From Mycolicibacterium doricum (GTDB lineage: Bacteria; Actinomycetota; Actinomycetes; Mycobacteriales; Mycobacteriaceae): DNA of 64,000 bases. The DNA lies in NCBI RefSeq assembly GCF_010728155.1, contig NZ_AP022605.1, forward strand, positions 1,798,001 through 1,862,000, read 5' to 3'. The notes under the pieces were generated by a model. It did not search any database, had not been told where the DNA came from, and was given only the letters and a program-made list of their open reading frames with translations. The number at the start of each line of letters is the position of its first letter. The stretch's first letter is position 1. The translations under genes and the position numbers were made by a program. Shown here one piece after another: positions 45,101 through 53,981 of the stretch.

Positions 45101-45906
45101 CCACCACATCAGCGAAGCCAGTCAACCCCGTTGCACCGCAATCGGTTCCGCCGCTTGCCGCTGACCTCGACGCCGGTCTGCGGCGACTCAAACTGGCTGC
45201 GATCCGCCGCACCGCACCCGAAGTCCTGATCACCGCGAAGACCCAGCGATGGACCCCTGAGGAGGTGTTGCGGACTCTGGTGGAGACCGAGTTGGCGGCG
45301 CGGGATGCCTCCAACGTGGTCAACCGGCTCAAGGCGGCCGGCTTCCCGGTCGCCAAGACACTCGAATCGTTCGACGTGGCTGCCTCCTCGATTCAGCCGA
45401 AGGTGTTCGACTACCTCTGCAGCCTGGAATGGATTCGTACACAACAGAACCTGGCCATCATCGGACCCGCCGGGACCGGCAAGTCCCACACCCTCATCGG
45501 CCTCGGAGTCGCTGCCATCCATGCCGGACATAAGGTCCGCTACTTCACCGCCGCGGACCTAGTGGAAACCCTCTACCGCGGCCTGGCCGACAACACCGTC
45601 GGCAAGATCATCGAATCCCTGCTGCGGGTCGATCTGATCATCCTCGACGAACTGGGCTTCGCCCCACTGGACGACACCGGCACCCAGCTGTTGTTCCGGC
45701 TCGTCGCTGGCGCCTACGAACGCCGCTCCCTGGCCATCGGATCGCACTGGCCGTTCCAAGAATGGGGCCGATTCCTGCCCGAGCAGACCACCGCGGTCAG
45801 CATCCTCGACCGGCTCCTGCATCACGCCACCGTCGTCATCACCGACGGCCAGTCCTACCGGATGAAGGACGCCCAACACCGGAAGGAGACCGCCCCACCA
45901 ACCTAG
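45097..45906 (+). CDS. istB: IS21 helper ATPase IstB
   Basis: 269 residues from ATG 45097, overlapping istA by 4 bases. AAA+ motifs: Walker A GPAGTGKSH at about 126 (AIIGPAGTGKSHTLIGL), Walker B VDLIILDELGFAPLD and sensor ERRSLAIGSHWPFQEW. It binds target DNA and directs IstA. The open frame extends upstream inside istA but there it is a shadow. Confidence 0.95.
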   Translation: MTTTSAKPVNPVAPQSVPPLAADLDAGLRRLKLAAIRRTAPEVLITAKTQRWTPEEVLRTLVETELAARDASNVVNRLKAAGFPVAKTLESFDVAASSIQPKVFDYLCSLEWIRTQQNLAIIGPAGTGKSHTLIGLGVAAIHAGHKVRYFTAADLVETLYRGLADNTVGKIIESLLRVDLIILDELGFAPLDDTGTQLLFRLVAGAYERRSLAIGSHWPFQEWGRFLPEQTTAVSILDRLLHHATVVITDGQSYRMKDAQHRKETAPPT

Positions 45907-45972
45907 AAATCACCGCACGGGGTGGGGACTTCTATCTGGCCACCAGCGGAGACTTCCACTTGGCCATTGACA

Positions 45973-46917
45973 CACCGGCGATGTTTTCAGTCACGTGAAC
46001 CGCCCCGGTGAGTCCGGAGTGATGTGGATATGCCGGGGCGGTTCAACGGGTCCCGCGACCTGCACAAGTGACGGGTTGACATGAGCCAGGGACGACGCAG
46101 CGCTCGGACCGGCGGATCGTGGCTCGCTCGCTTCGAACGCAGCTTGAACTGAGGCAATGGGCACCCGCGAAGGTCGTTGTCGATCCCCGCTATGGGTTCG
46201 GCTGGCCGCGCTTTGGTACTGCGGGTCCGCTTGTGGCCGACGTCGCGGCGACGCTGAAGGCGGGGGAGCAGGGGGGCTGGTGTTCGTAATCTCCCGCGAA
46301 GAAGCCCGAACCGCCGCACGCGTCCTCCTGGGCCGCGCGCCTGAGTTTTACCTCGACGAAGTCTTGCCGATAAGACTCTGCACCGCGCTCCATCGAGGCG
46401 TTGGGTACATAGTCCACACTCCACCAGAGTTGTAGGCCCAGGGCTCTGACGACACAGTGTGGCTGCGAGATGCCGGTCGTAGGCAGTGGTTCGCAATCGG
46501 CCGTGTTGCAACGATTTGAAGACTCCGAGCGCGCTGCGCGATATCAGCACAGAGGCCATGAGCGGTACGCCGGGTGTGTGGCGGGTCCATGGTGGCAAGA
46601 CACCTCGCCTCGAGCGCTGTAGGCATTCGTCAACGCCGAAGCATGTGATGCTCATCCGTCGGGCGACGCTATCCTTGGCGCCGGCCCGACAACGGTAAAG
46701 AGGACGCTGCTCACAGTGTCAATTCGCCCGCCGAGGCTCTTGCTCTTGTGCGACCGTTGTTTCAAGAACTCGCCTCCAGTTGGCCGTAGCTACCGGGGGT
46801 CGGCGTGACCACGTCTGGATTGTCACGCGGGCGAAAGCAATGCAGTGGGGGGCAACCGGACGTCACGTTTCCCGCCTCGTGAAGTCGCCGGATCTGTTCA
46901 AGCGCCAGACCCGGAAT
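45973..46917. other. Decayed stretch between IS21 and the hydroxylase pseudogene
   Basis: Nearly 950 bases without an intact gene. The minus strand from about 46435 to 46190 reads a protein-like piece (LWWSVDYVPNASMERGAES, DFVEVKLRRAAQEDACGG) that could be a gene remnant, but the family is not recognised and the frame is closed on both sides. Confidence 0.4.
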
Positions 46918-46935
46918 ATGTCCCACGCTGGGGGC

Positions 46936-47321
46936 ATGGTTACTTCGTTCGTCCGGTACGGCTATGTGCCGGTGATGTTGTTCGGTGTCAACGGTGCGGC
47001 GATTGCTCTGGCGCACGCGCCGTGGGCGGAGGTCTGGATGGCGGCCCTCATACTGATCGCGGTAGGCTTATCCTTCGCTGCGGAGCGGACGTTGCCCTAT
47101 AGCGCAGAGTGGAACGAACCGATCGGCGACGGAGGCCGTGACTTCGCCCACGCGTTCATCAATGAGACCTCGCTGCTATTGACAGTTCTCGTCGTGCCTT
47201 TGCTGGCGATGCTTAATTCCTTTGGCTCGTTGTGGCCCTACTCGCTGCCGTTCGTGCTTCAGGTTCTTATCGCAATAGTTGTAACCGATGTCGGTGTGAC
47301 GGCGGTACATGTGGCCAGTCG
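46936..47321 (+). pseudogene. Fatty-acid hydroxylase/desaturase paralogue, 5' part interrupted by IS3 element
   Basis: Starting near ATG 46936 (MVTSFVRYGYVPVMLFGVNG; ATG 46918 possible), the frame follows the intact copy at 36152-37117 residue by residue through VTDVGVTAVHVAS. It is then broken exactly at His box 1 by the IS3 element starting at 47322. The 3' part continues at 48584. Confidence 0.9.
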
Positions 47322-47389
47322 GGTCTGCTGCAGGAATAGGTGACATCTGAGTTGGCTTGCCCACAGGGGCGAGCTGGAAGGATGTCCTT

Positions 47390-47698
47390 GTGCCCAGGCC
47401 TTACCCCCGCGAGTTCCGCGACGATGTCGTGCGGGTCGCTCGCAACCGCGATGACGGTGTGACGATCGAGCAGATCGCCACTGATTTCGGTGTGCACCCG
47501 ATGACCTTGCACAAGTGGATGCGCCAAGCCGATGTTGATGAGGGCACCAAGCCCGGCAAGAGCACTGGTGAGTCTGCTGAGCTGCGTGAGGCGCGGCGCC
47601 GGATCAAGTTGTTGGAGCAGGAGAATGAGGTCCTGCGCCGGGCCACGGCCTATCTGTCACAGGCCAATCTGCCGGGAAAAGGATCTACCCGCTCGTAA
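47390..47698 (+). CDS. IS3 transposase OrfA
   Basis: 102 residues from GTG 47390 (VPRPYPREFRDDVVRVARNR). HTH_Tnp_1 domain with IATDFGVHPMTLHKWM and a C-terminal leucine-zipper-like coil (LREARRRIKLLEQENEVLRR). The 3' end carries GGAAAAGG at 47675-47682, a typical A-rich slippery site for -1 programmed frameshifting into orfB, which makes the full transposase. Confidence 0.93.
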   Translation: MPRPYPREFRDDVVRVARNRDDGVTIEQIATDFGVHPMTLHKWMRQADVDEGTKPGKSTGESAELREARRRIKLLEQENEVLRRATAYLSQANLPGKGSTRS

Positions 47699-48552
47699 GT
47701 GAGCTCGCCGCCGATGGGATCCCCGTCGCGGTGACGTGCCGGGTTCTCAAGCTCGCTCGCCAGCCGTACTACCGCTGGCGGGCCAATCCCATTACCGACG
47801 CCGAGGTCATCGAGGCGTATCGCGCCAATGCCCTTTTCGACGCTCACAAGGACGACCCCGAGTTCGGCTACCGCTATCTGGTCGAGGAGGCCCGCGAGGC
47901 CGGCGAGTCGATGGCCGAGCGCACCGGCTGGCGGATCTGCTCGCAGCATCGGTTGTGGAGCGTGTTCGGCAAGAAGCGCGGCAAGAACGGCAAAGTGAGC
48001 CCGCCGGTGCACGATGATCTTGTCGAGCGCGACTTCACCGCTGGTGGTCCAAATCAGCTGTGGCTCAGCGATATCACCGAGCATCGCACCGATGAGGGCA
48101 AGCTCTATCTCTGTGCGATCAAGGACGTGTTCTCCAACCGCATCGTCGGGTACTCGATCGACTCCCGGATGAAGTCCCGGCTGGCCACCACAGCGCTCAG
48201 TAGTGCGGTGGCTCGCCGTGGTGATGTAGCCGGGTGCATCTTGCATTCGGATCGCGGATCTCAGTTCAGGTCAAGGAGATTCGTGCACGCACTCGGCCGT
48301 TACGGGATGGTCGGATCGATGGGTCGCGTCGGTGCAGCCGGCGACAATGCGGCCATGGAGAGCTTCTTCGCCCTGCTCCAGAAGAATGTGCTCGATCGCC
48401 GCCGCTGGAGCACACGAGAAGAGCTGCGGATCGCGATCGTGACCTGGATCGAACGGACCTATCATCGCCGTCGGCGCCAAGCCGGACTCGGGCGGTTGAC
48501 CCCGATCGAATTCGAAGCGATTATGACCACACGCGCCAGTCAGGCCGCATGA
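47680..48552 (+). CDS. IS3 transposase OrfB (DDE catalytic part, read by -1 frameshift)
   Basis: About 290 residues continuing from orfA after slippage (KRIYPLVSELAADG). HTH_21 segment (YRANALFDAHKDDPEFGYRYL) and rve-type DDE core with Asp in LWLSDITEH, Asp in LHSDRGSQF and Glu in NAAMESFFALLQK. The first internal start is GTG/ATG near 47731, but translation by frameshifting is the usual mode. Ends ARASQAA 31 bases before the right terminus. Confidence 0.93.
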   Translation, partial: RIYPLVSELAADGIPVAVTCRVLKLARQPYYRWRANPITDAEVIEAYRANALFDAHKDDPEFGYRYLVEEAREAGESMAERTGWRICSQHRLWSVFGKKRGKNGKVSPPVHDDLVERDFTAGGPNQLWLSDITEHRTDEGKLYLCAIKDVFSNRIVGYSIDSRMKSRLATTALSSAVARRGDVAGCILHSDRGSQFRSRRFVHALGRYGMVGSMGRVGAAGDNAAMESFFALLQKNVLDRRRWSTREELRIAIVTWIERTYHRRRRQAGLGRLTPIEFEAIMTTRASQAA

Positions 48553-48583
48553 CCGAAACTGTCACCTGATCGTGCAGCAGACC

Positions 48584-49114
48584 CGTCACAGGGTGGGCTG
48601 GCTGTGGCGTCTTCACGCTGTCCACCACAGCGTGAAACGCTTCTACGGCTTCAACGGTCTAATGAAGCATCCACTGCACGGGGCGCTGGAACTCGCTGCC
48701 GGCATTTTGCCGCTGCTCATCCTCGGCTTGCCGAAAGCGATCGCGGAGGTTCTCACGGTGGCGATTGCCGTTCAATTGCTGTTGCAGCACTCCAATGCTG
48801 ACTACCGCGTCGGACCGCTACGTAAAGTACTCGCGCTCAACGAAGGTCACCGCTTCCACCATCTCAAGTGGGCTGGGATTGGTGACGTCAACTTCGGACT
48901 TTTTACCCTGGGAATGGATCACGCCCTCCGGACATTCTCCTTCGATTCCGAACGCCGGTTTCGTTCGGACGACCTCGGCATGGCCGCCAAACCTCACTAT
49001 CCGACGCGGTACCTCGCCCAGCTGGCTGAACCCTTCCGTGCAAGCGGTAGATGCCAATCCGGCAAGGAGACCGATGGCGGCGAAACAGCCGTTTCAGAGG
49101 AGGTCGTGCGGTAA
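48584..49114 (+). pseudogene. Fatty-acid hydroxylase/desaturase paralogue, 3' part
   Basis: Resumes as RHRVGWLWRLHAVHHSVKRF, containing His boxes 2 and 3 (LHAVHHS; HRFHHLKW) and QHSNADYRVGP as in the intact copy, to stop 49114. Removal of the IS3 element with its CG duplication restores one frame with the 5' part. Insertion is recent enough that both halves are otherwise clean. Confidence 0.9.
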
Positions 49115-49151
49115 CCCGGTCGAATCGGGTCGGCAGGCGTGAAACACGCCC

Positions 49152-49927
49152 GTGGCGATTGTGCACTCGCCATACTTCGTGACGTGGCTGGGCAATGCGC
49201 TGATCGAGCCCGGGAGGCTCATCTTCCGTGGACAGCTGGGTTCTGCCCACGCGCACGGGCACGCCGCCTTGCAGATCGTGACCATCGACGATGGCGCTGC
49301 CCTCCTCGTCGACGCCGATGGGCGAGGCCTGTCGGCGCCCGCCGCAATCATCCCCGCAGGTGCGGAGCATTCCATCGAGGCTCAGGCCTGTCAGGGAATG
49401 ATGCTGTACCTGGAGCCCACAAGGTCATCGGTAGTGCAGTCACGGCCCTTTTCGGCAGCACGAATCGCAACGATGTCCGAGAGTGGGTGCGGCTCGGAAA
49501 TAAGCTCGTCAATATCAATGTTGGTAAGCAGCAGCATCTTTCGTCCGCGGCAAACGAGGTCATCGCTTACCTGGTCGGAGTCGAGGGCCAACCTCGATGT
49601 GCCTTGCATCCGGGTGTGGAGGCTGCCGTGGACTTGCTGCCCGGAATCATCGAAGGTCCGGTGAAGCTCTCTGATGTCGCACGCACAGTGCACCTCTCTG
49701 CTGACCGTCTTGGGCGGCTTTTCGCGCACGAGGTTGGAATGTCGTTCCCGGCGTACGTGCGGTGGTGCCGCCTCATCCGCGCGATGGAGGTGGTGCGGGA
49801 TGGCGGGACTATCACCGACGCTGCGCACGCTGCCGGATTCAGCGACAGCGCACACGCCAACCGCGTCTTCCATGAGATGTTTGGGCTGGCACCTATCGAT
49901 GCCCGGCGAGGTGTACGACTCACCTGA
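49152..49927 (+). pseudogene. AraC-family regulator with frameshift, partner of the split hydroxylase
   Basis: The frame starting at 49152 gives the sensor domain (AIVHSPYFVTWLGNALIEPG, HAHGHAALQIVTIDDGAALL, IIPAGAEHSIEAQ, MMLYLEP). Near 49420 coding moves to another frame, which carries the HTH domain (LSDVARTVHLSADRLGRLF; AAHAAGFSDSAHANRVFHEM) to stop 49927. A single indel explains this. It is the counterpart of the intact AraC gene at 37166-37942, so the whole AraC-hydroxylase module is duplicated in the window. Confidence 0.85.
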
Positions 49928-50086
49928 GAAAACTCGGTACCGGCGGTTCCGGTATGTTCATCCACACGAATTACGGAGACAGTGCGTAATTGCCGGAGAA
50001 TCGCGGCTGCGGATCACGCGCGTGCTGTCGGATGGGCTGGCGTCGATGGGGGTGTCGCTGATGGTCATGACGGTCGGTACCGAACT

Positions 50087-50314
50087 GTGTTGATCGACGT
50101 CCCGGTGAGTGAAGCGGGTCGCGATGCCGATCTGCCGAGTAGCTCCTACCTCGCTACTGACGTTGGGCTGTGGATGTCGCTTCCGGCTTTCGCGCCCGCG
50201 CTAGTCATCGTCGGTGTCGCTTTCTACATTGCCCGTCGCAACAGACGTCGCGAGCCTGGAGGCGACGCAGGTCCCACGCAGAGTCCCGCCGTCGACAGGA
50301 ACGAGAACCCGTGA
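50087..50314 (+). CDS. Small single-pass membrane protein
   Basis: 75 residues from GTG 50087. One membrane helix (MSLPAFAPALVIVGVAFYIA) and a basic/polar C-terminus. Its stop overlaps the next gene, a cupredoxin-like lipoprotein, by 4 bases, so it belongs to a three-gene operon. It resembles the short small subunit-like proteins next to cupredoxin/EfeO-type genes in mycobacteria; function unknown. Confidence 0.65.
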   Translation: MLIDVPVSEAGRDADLPSSSYLATDVGLWMSLPAFAPALVIVGVAFYIARRNRRREPGGDAGPTQSPAVDRNENP

Positions 50315-50760
50315 GCGCTCGGACAGCCCGGTGCGGCGTCGTCATCGCCGCTGCAGCGACGTTGTCTGCCCTATTGGGTTGCGGATCCACGACGACGGAT
50401 TCGACGTCGTCGACCAGCCAGGCGGCGTCGACGGCAGCCACGACGATCTCCACGCAGCCGCCTCGTACCGAACAGGCGCCACCGGCTGCTGACGGCACCG
50501 TTGTCGAGGTCTCGATCGCCGGGGGCACGGTCACGCCGACGAACGGCCAAGCGCAGGCCACCGTCGGAAAGCCGATTGTGCTGCAGGTGACCAGCGACGT
50601 CGCCGACCAACTGCACGTTCACTCCGTACCTGAGCACACGTTCGACATTGAACCGCGTCCAGATCAGGCCTTCGAGTTCACTGTGGACGTGCCCGGCCAA
50701 GTCGATGTCGAGCTCCACGACCTCAACCGCAATGTCGTCACCATCCAAGTTCGGCCGTGA
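50311..50760 (+). CDS. Cupredoxin-like lipoprotein
   Basis: 149 residues from GTG 50311. The signal peptide has lipobox LSALLGC (Cys about 27), then a Ser/Thr-rich linker and a cupredoxin fold from about 65 on. HVHSVPEHTFDIEP, then FTVDVPGQVDVELHDLNRNV retains His residues where copper ligands are expected, but the full Cys-x-His-Met set is absent, as in EfeO-type domains. Probably binds copper or acts as a periplasmic metal-binding partner of the following membrane protein, with which it overlaps. Confidence 0.85.
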   Translation: MSARTARCGVVIAAAATLSALLGCGSTTTDSTSSTSQAASTAATTISTQPPRTEQAPPAADGTVVEVSIAGGTVTPTNGQAQATVGKPIVLQVTSDVADQLHVHSVPEHTFDIEPRPDQAFEFTVDVPGQVDVELHDLNRNVVTIQVRP

Positions 50761-52118
50761 CCCCGCGCGCCGGCATCCTCGCGCACGGCGTGGGCGGTTC
50801 CACTGACCTTCCTGTACCGCTGTCGTTCGCCCTCATCGGTGCGGCATGGGCGCTGACTGCGACTTTCGCGATCGTTGCTCTCGCGTGGAGGCGCCCGCGC
50901 TTCGACCCGGCGAAGCCGGGCCGCGAACTACCTGCCTGGGTCACCCGTGCCGTCGACTCTCCGACGTCACGCTGGATCATCGCGCTTATGGCACTGTTGT
51001 TCGCGCTTTGGGTTCTGGCGGCCGCCATATGGGGCCCCGACGGAAGCGACAACGCTCTGCCCGGCGCGTTCTACGTCCTACTCTGGGTCGGGCTGGTTGC
51101 CGTTTCGGTCTGCGTTGGTCCGGTCTGGCGACTGCTGTCGCCGATGCGCACCATCTACCGCATTTGCGGTCTCGCTCGACGGAAGGGAGCCGATGCTTCG
51201 GGCCGCTCCTATCCGCAACGATGGGGTTATTGGCCGGCCGCTTTGGGGCTTTTCGCCTTCGTCTGGCTTGAATTGGCAAGCCCTGACCCAGGTTCCCTGA
51301 CTGCGATCAAAACATGGTTACTGATCTACGCGGGGGCGATTGGGGTCGGTGCGTGGGTCTTTGGTGCTCGGTGGTTCGCACGGGCAGACCCGTTCGAGGT
51401 CTACAGCATGGCGGTCTCGCGGCTATCACCCTTTCGGCGTTCGCCGGCATCGGGACGAGTGGAACTCGTCAATCCCCTCGATCATCTGCCGACGTTGCCA
51501 GTGCGTCCCGGAATCGTCGCAGTTCTGGCGGTGCTGCTGGGCTCTACCGCGTTCGACAGTTTCTCCCAAGCTCCAGCATTCCGAAACTTCGTCGATCGCA
51601 CCGCTAAAAGGGTTCCGCTCTTCGAAGAAGTCGGCGGTGCGACAGTGCTGAGGACAACGGCATTGATCGTGTTCGTCGCCATTGTTGGTGTGACCTTCTG
51701 GGGTGCCGCGCGAGCCACCGGCGGCATCGATCCCCAGAAGCGCCAAGAACTTCCCGGCCAGTTGGCGCATTCGTTGGTTCCCATCGTTGTCGGTTACATT
51801 TTCGCCCACTACTTGTCTTACCTCGTCGAACGCGGACAGGAAACTGTCGTGCGCTTGGCTGACCCGTTTGGCCTGGGTTGGCAACTGTTCGGATTGGCAC
51901 CGAATGATGTCAGTTACATCCTGTCTCAACACCCGTCAGTGCTCTGGACGATCAAGGTCGTGTGCGTGGTCGTGGGGCACATGGTGGCGGTCGTCTCCGC
52001 GCACGATCGCGCTCTGCGGATGCTGCCGCAACAGCATCAGATCACCGGTCAAGTGGCGATGATGCTGACGATGGTCGGCTACACGTTCACCGGTCTCTAC
52101 CTTCTGTTCGGAGGCTGA
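50757..52118 (+). CDS. Polytopic membrane protein of the cupredoxin operon
   Basis: 453 residues from GTG 50757, overlapping the cupredoxin gene. About nine to ten membrane helices with conserved-looking loops (VGPVWRLLSPMRTIYRICG; ARWFARADPFEVYSMAVSRL) and a His in VVVGHMVAVVSAHDRAL near the C-terminus. No transporter family is recognised with confidence. Coupling to a cupredoxin lipoprotein suggests copper transfer, but that is inference. Confidence 0.8.
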   Translation: MTPRAGILAHGVGGSTDLPVPLSFALIGAAWALTATFAIVALAWRRPRFDPAKPGRELPAWVTRAVDSPTSRWIIALMALLFALWVLAAAIWGPDGSDNALPGAFYVLLWVGLVAVSVCVGPVWRLLSPMRTIYRICGLARRKGADASGRSYPQRWGYWPAALGLFAFVWLELASPDPGSLTAIKTWLLIYAGAIGVGAWVFGARWFARADPFEVYSMAVSRLSPFRRSPASGRVELVNPLDHLPTLPVRPGIVAVLAVLLGSTAFDSFSQAPAFRNFVDRTAKRVPLFEEVGGATVLRTTALIVFVAIVGVTFWGAARATGGIDPQKRQELPGQLAHSLVPIVVGYIFAHYLSYLVERGQETVVRLADPFGLGWQLFGLAPNDVSYILSQHPSVLWTIKVVCVVVGHMVAVVSAHDRALRMLPQQHQITGQVAMMLTMVGYTFTGLYLLFGG

Positions 52119-52571
52119 TAACCACCTCTTTCGGAATTTCTATACGTCCTACTGAGGTGCATAGTAGATTGTGGAGGCCGTCAGGTGAGGTGGGACCGAT
52201 CCCGACGAACTGCTGCGGCGGGAATTCTGTCGGGGGATTCCGCCACAGTGTGGCGAACCGAGCTGGCGAAGCGCCGTCCAACGCTCCCGTCAAGCTTTGG
52301 ACGGCGGCGGCGAGCCGATAAGTAGGCGCCTGGCTTTTGCAGCGATGCTTCCCATGCTGTATCTGCATCGGCGACGGCATGATGGTGCACCCGTCCACCG
52401 ACGGAACGCCCGTCGAGTCGCTCCGATCGCGACGGCACCGATGTACAACGTAAGCCGCTGCTGAGCTCGCGGCGGCCTTTTTACTGGCTCGCCGCGCCGA
52501 ACCGGCACCTGGTCGCGCCACCAATTACTATGTGGATACGTAATAGCAGGAGTGGGACCCGACGGATAGTT
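52119..52571. promoter_or_regulatory. 450-base regulatory region with two TAC-N9-GTA dyads
   Basis: Contains TACT-GAGGTGCAT-AGTA (52150-52166) and TACT-ATGTGGATA-CGTA (52528-52544). The second is 28 bases before the L,D-transpeptidase start. No gene is supported in between. Both dyads share the geometry of the sites before ccdA, ctaE, tlpA-like and the 61.4-kb ORF. Confidence 0.6.
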
Positions 52572-53846
52572 GTGATGAAAGTGTTGGCTGGACGCCGAAA
52601 GGTAGTTGCGCTGAGTGTGTTCTCGGCTGTCGCGGTGCTCGTGAGCGCATCGCAGACAAGTGCTCTCAAGTCTCGGCTGTCGAATACGGTGGTTGCGCCC
52701 GGTGCCCTGGAGGTTGAGCAGACGCCGCAGGCGGCGCCCGAGCCTCCCGTGATCGAGATTCTTCCCCGCACAGGCGCCAGCGATGTGGTCCCCGTCGGCG
52801 CAGTGAAGGTGACCGCGACAGTTGGCACCCTGACTGATGTGCGGATGCAGAACGAACAGGGCCGGGTCGTCGCGGGTCGAATGGTGGGGGGCGGACGTGC
52901 CTGGGAGCCCGCCGAGCCGCTCGGATACGGGCGGTCCTATACGCTCAGCGCGACCGGCCGGGGGGCTGACGCCCGCACTGTTACGTCTGTCTCCGAGTTC
53001 TCTACTGTCGCGCCGCAATCCCAGGTCGGAGTTCGGCTGGGCATGACCAACGGAGCGTCGCTGTCGGAGGGTGGTGTGTACGGTGTCGGAACCGTGATCG
53101 TGGCAACCTTCGACGCGGACATCGTGGACCGGGCGGCGGCCGAATCTCGCCTCCAGGTCATAACGTCGCCGCAGTTGGCGGGCTCCTGGATGTGGGTCAA
53201 CGATCGCAAGGCGCACTGGCGGCCGCGTGAGTATTTTCCTTCCGGCACTGAGGTCACGGTCAAAGCCGATCTCTACGGTACTGATCTGGGTGGTGGACTG
53301 TTCGGAGAACAGGACAGGCAGGTCAGTTTCCGGATTGGGCCGTCTCGTGTCACCATCGCCGATGACACGACCAAACAGGTCAGTGTTTACGAGAACGGCG
53401 CTTTGATCCGCACGATGCCGACATCGATGGGCCGAGGAGGGACGCAGACTGTCGGCGGCAAGACAATTGCGTTCTGGACGCAACCTGGCGTTTATACGGT
53501 GATGGAGAAACAAAATCCCGTCTTGATGGACTCGTCGACCTACGGATTGCCCGTCGATTCGGCATCGGGGTACAAGATCAGCGTCCCACACGCGGTGCGG
53601 ATCAGTCCCGACGGCATCTACCTCCATGAGCGCGAAGCGACCGTGTGGGCGCAGGGAAACACCAACGTTTCGGCGGGCTGTTTGAATCTGAGCGCGGAGA
53701 ACGCCGAGTGGTACTACAAGTTTGCCAATCCAGGCGATGTTGTCGAGATCCGGAATACCGGCGGCGCACCGCTGGAACAGTGGCAGAACGGAGATTGGTC
53801 TGTGCCCTGGGACGAATGGGTGGGTGGCAGCGCGTTGCGCCCCTGA
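52572..53846 (+). CDS. L,D-transpeptidase (Ldt, YkuD fold) with N-terminal Ig-like domains
   Basis: 424 residues from GTG 52572 or ATG 52575. Signal or anchor helix (VVALSVFSAVAVLVSA, about 10-28), two Ig-like beta domains (about 55-270), then the YkuD catalytic domain with motif HERE-x12-SAGCLNL (His about 352, catalytic Cys about 370) and a C-terminal extension with WSVPWDEWVGG. It forms 3->3 cross-links in mycobacterial peptidoglycan. The strong dyad at 52528-52544 suggests BlaI-type control, fitting the beta-lactam/envelope link of that family. Confidence 0.93.
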   Translation: MMKVLAGRRKVVALSVFSAVAVLVSASQTSALKSRLSNTVVAPGALEVEQTPQAAPEPPVIEILPRTGASDVVPVGAVKVTATVGTLTDVRMQNEQGRVVAGRMVGGGRAWEPAEPLGYGRSYTLSATGRGADARTVTSVSEFSTVAPQSQVGVRLGMTNGASLSEGGVYGVGTVIVATFDADIVDRAAAESRLQVITSPQLAGSWMWVNDRKAHWRPREYFPSGTEVTVKADLYGTDLGGGLFGEQDRQVSFRIGPSRVTIADDTTKQVSVYENGALIRTMPTSMGRGGTQTVGGKTIAFWTQPGVYTVMEKQNPVLMDSSTYGLPVDSASGYKISVPHAVRISPDGIYLHEREATVWAQGNTNVSAGCLNLSAENAEWYYKFANPGDVVEIRNTGGAPLEQWQNGDWSVPWDEWVGGSALRP

Positions 53847-53981
53847 TCAGTATTCGATGAGTCACGCGACGTGCGACGCCTATTCCGCTGGTCCCCTTGG
53901 GTGCGACTCGGACCTGAGACAGAAACTGGCTCAAGCCGCTTGACACGAATAGGAGCATCAAGGGTGGTGTTGCAGGTGAAC

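Larger units (their letters stand above)
43428..45972 (+). mobile_element. IS21-family insertion sequence, apparently complete
   Basis: About 2545 bases. The left end starts TGTCCGTGGCCATGACAAAG and the right end, read inward, TGTCAATGGCCAAGTGGAAG, so it has TGT...ACA termini with related inverted repeats. Each end also has a subterminal copy of CTGGTGGCCAGATA (left about 43483, right about 45937). Contains istA and istB. The flanks share only CCG on both sides, so a short target duplication is possible but unproven. Confidence 0.85.
47322..48583 (+). mobile_element. IS3-family insertion sequence, apparently complete
   Basis: 1262 bases. The left end GGTCTGCTGCAGGAATAGGT and the right end read inward GGTCTGCTGCACGATCAGGT form imperfect terminal inverted repeats with a further shared GTGACA. 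It contains orfA and orfB in the -1 frame relation. Flanks CCAGTCG | IS | CGTCAC rejoin the hydroxylase reading frame if CG is a 2-base target duplication. The reading frame and length look undamaged. Confidence 0.9.
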
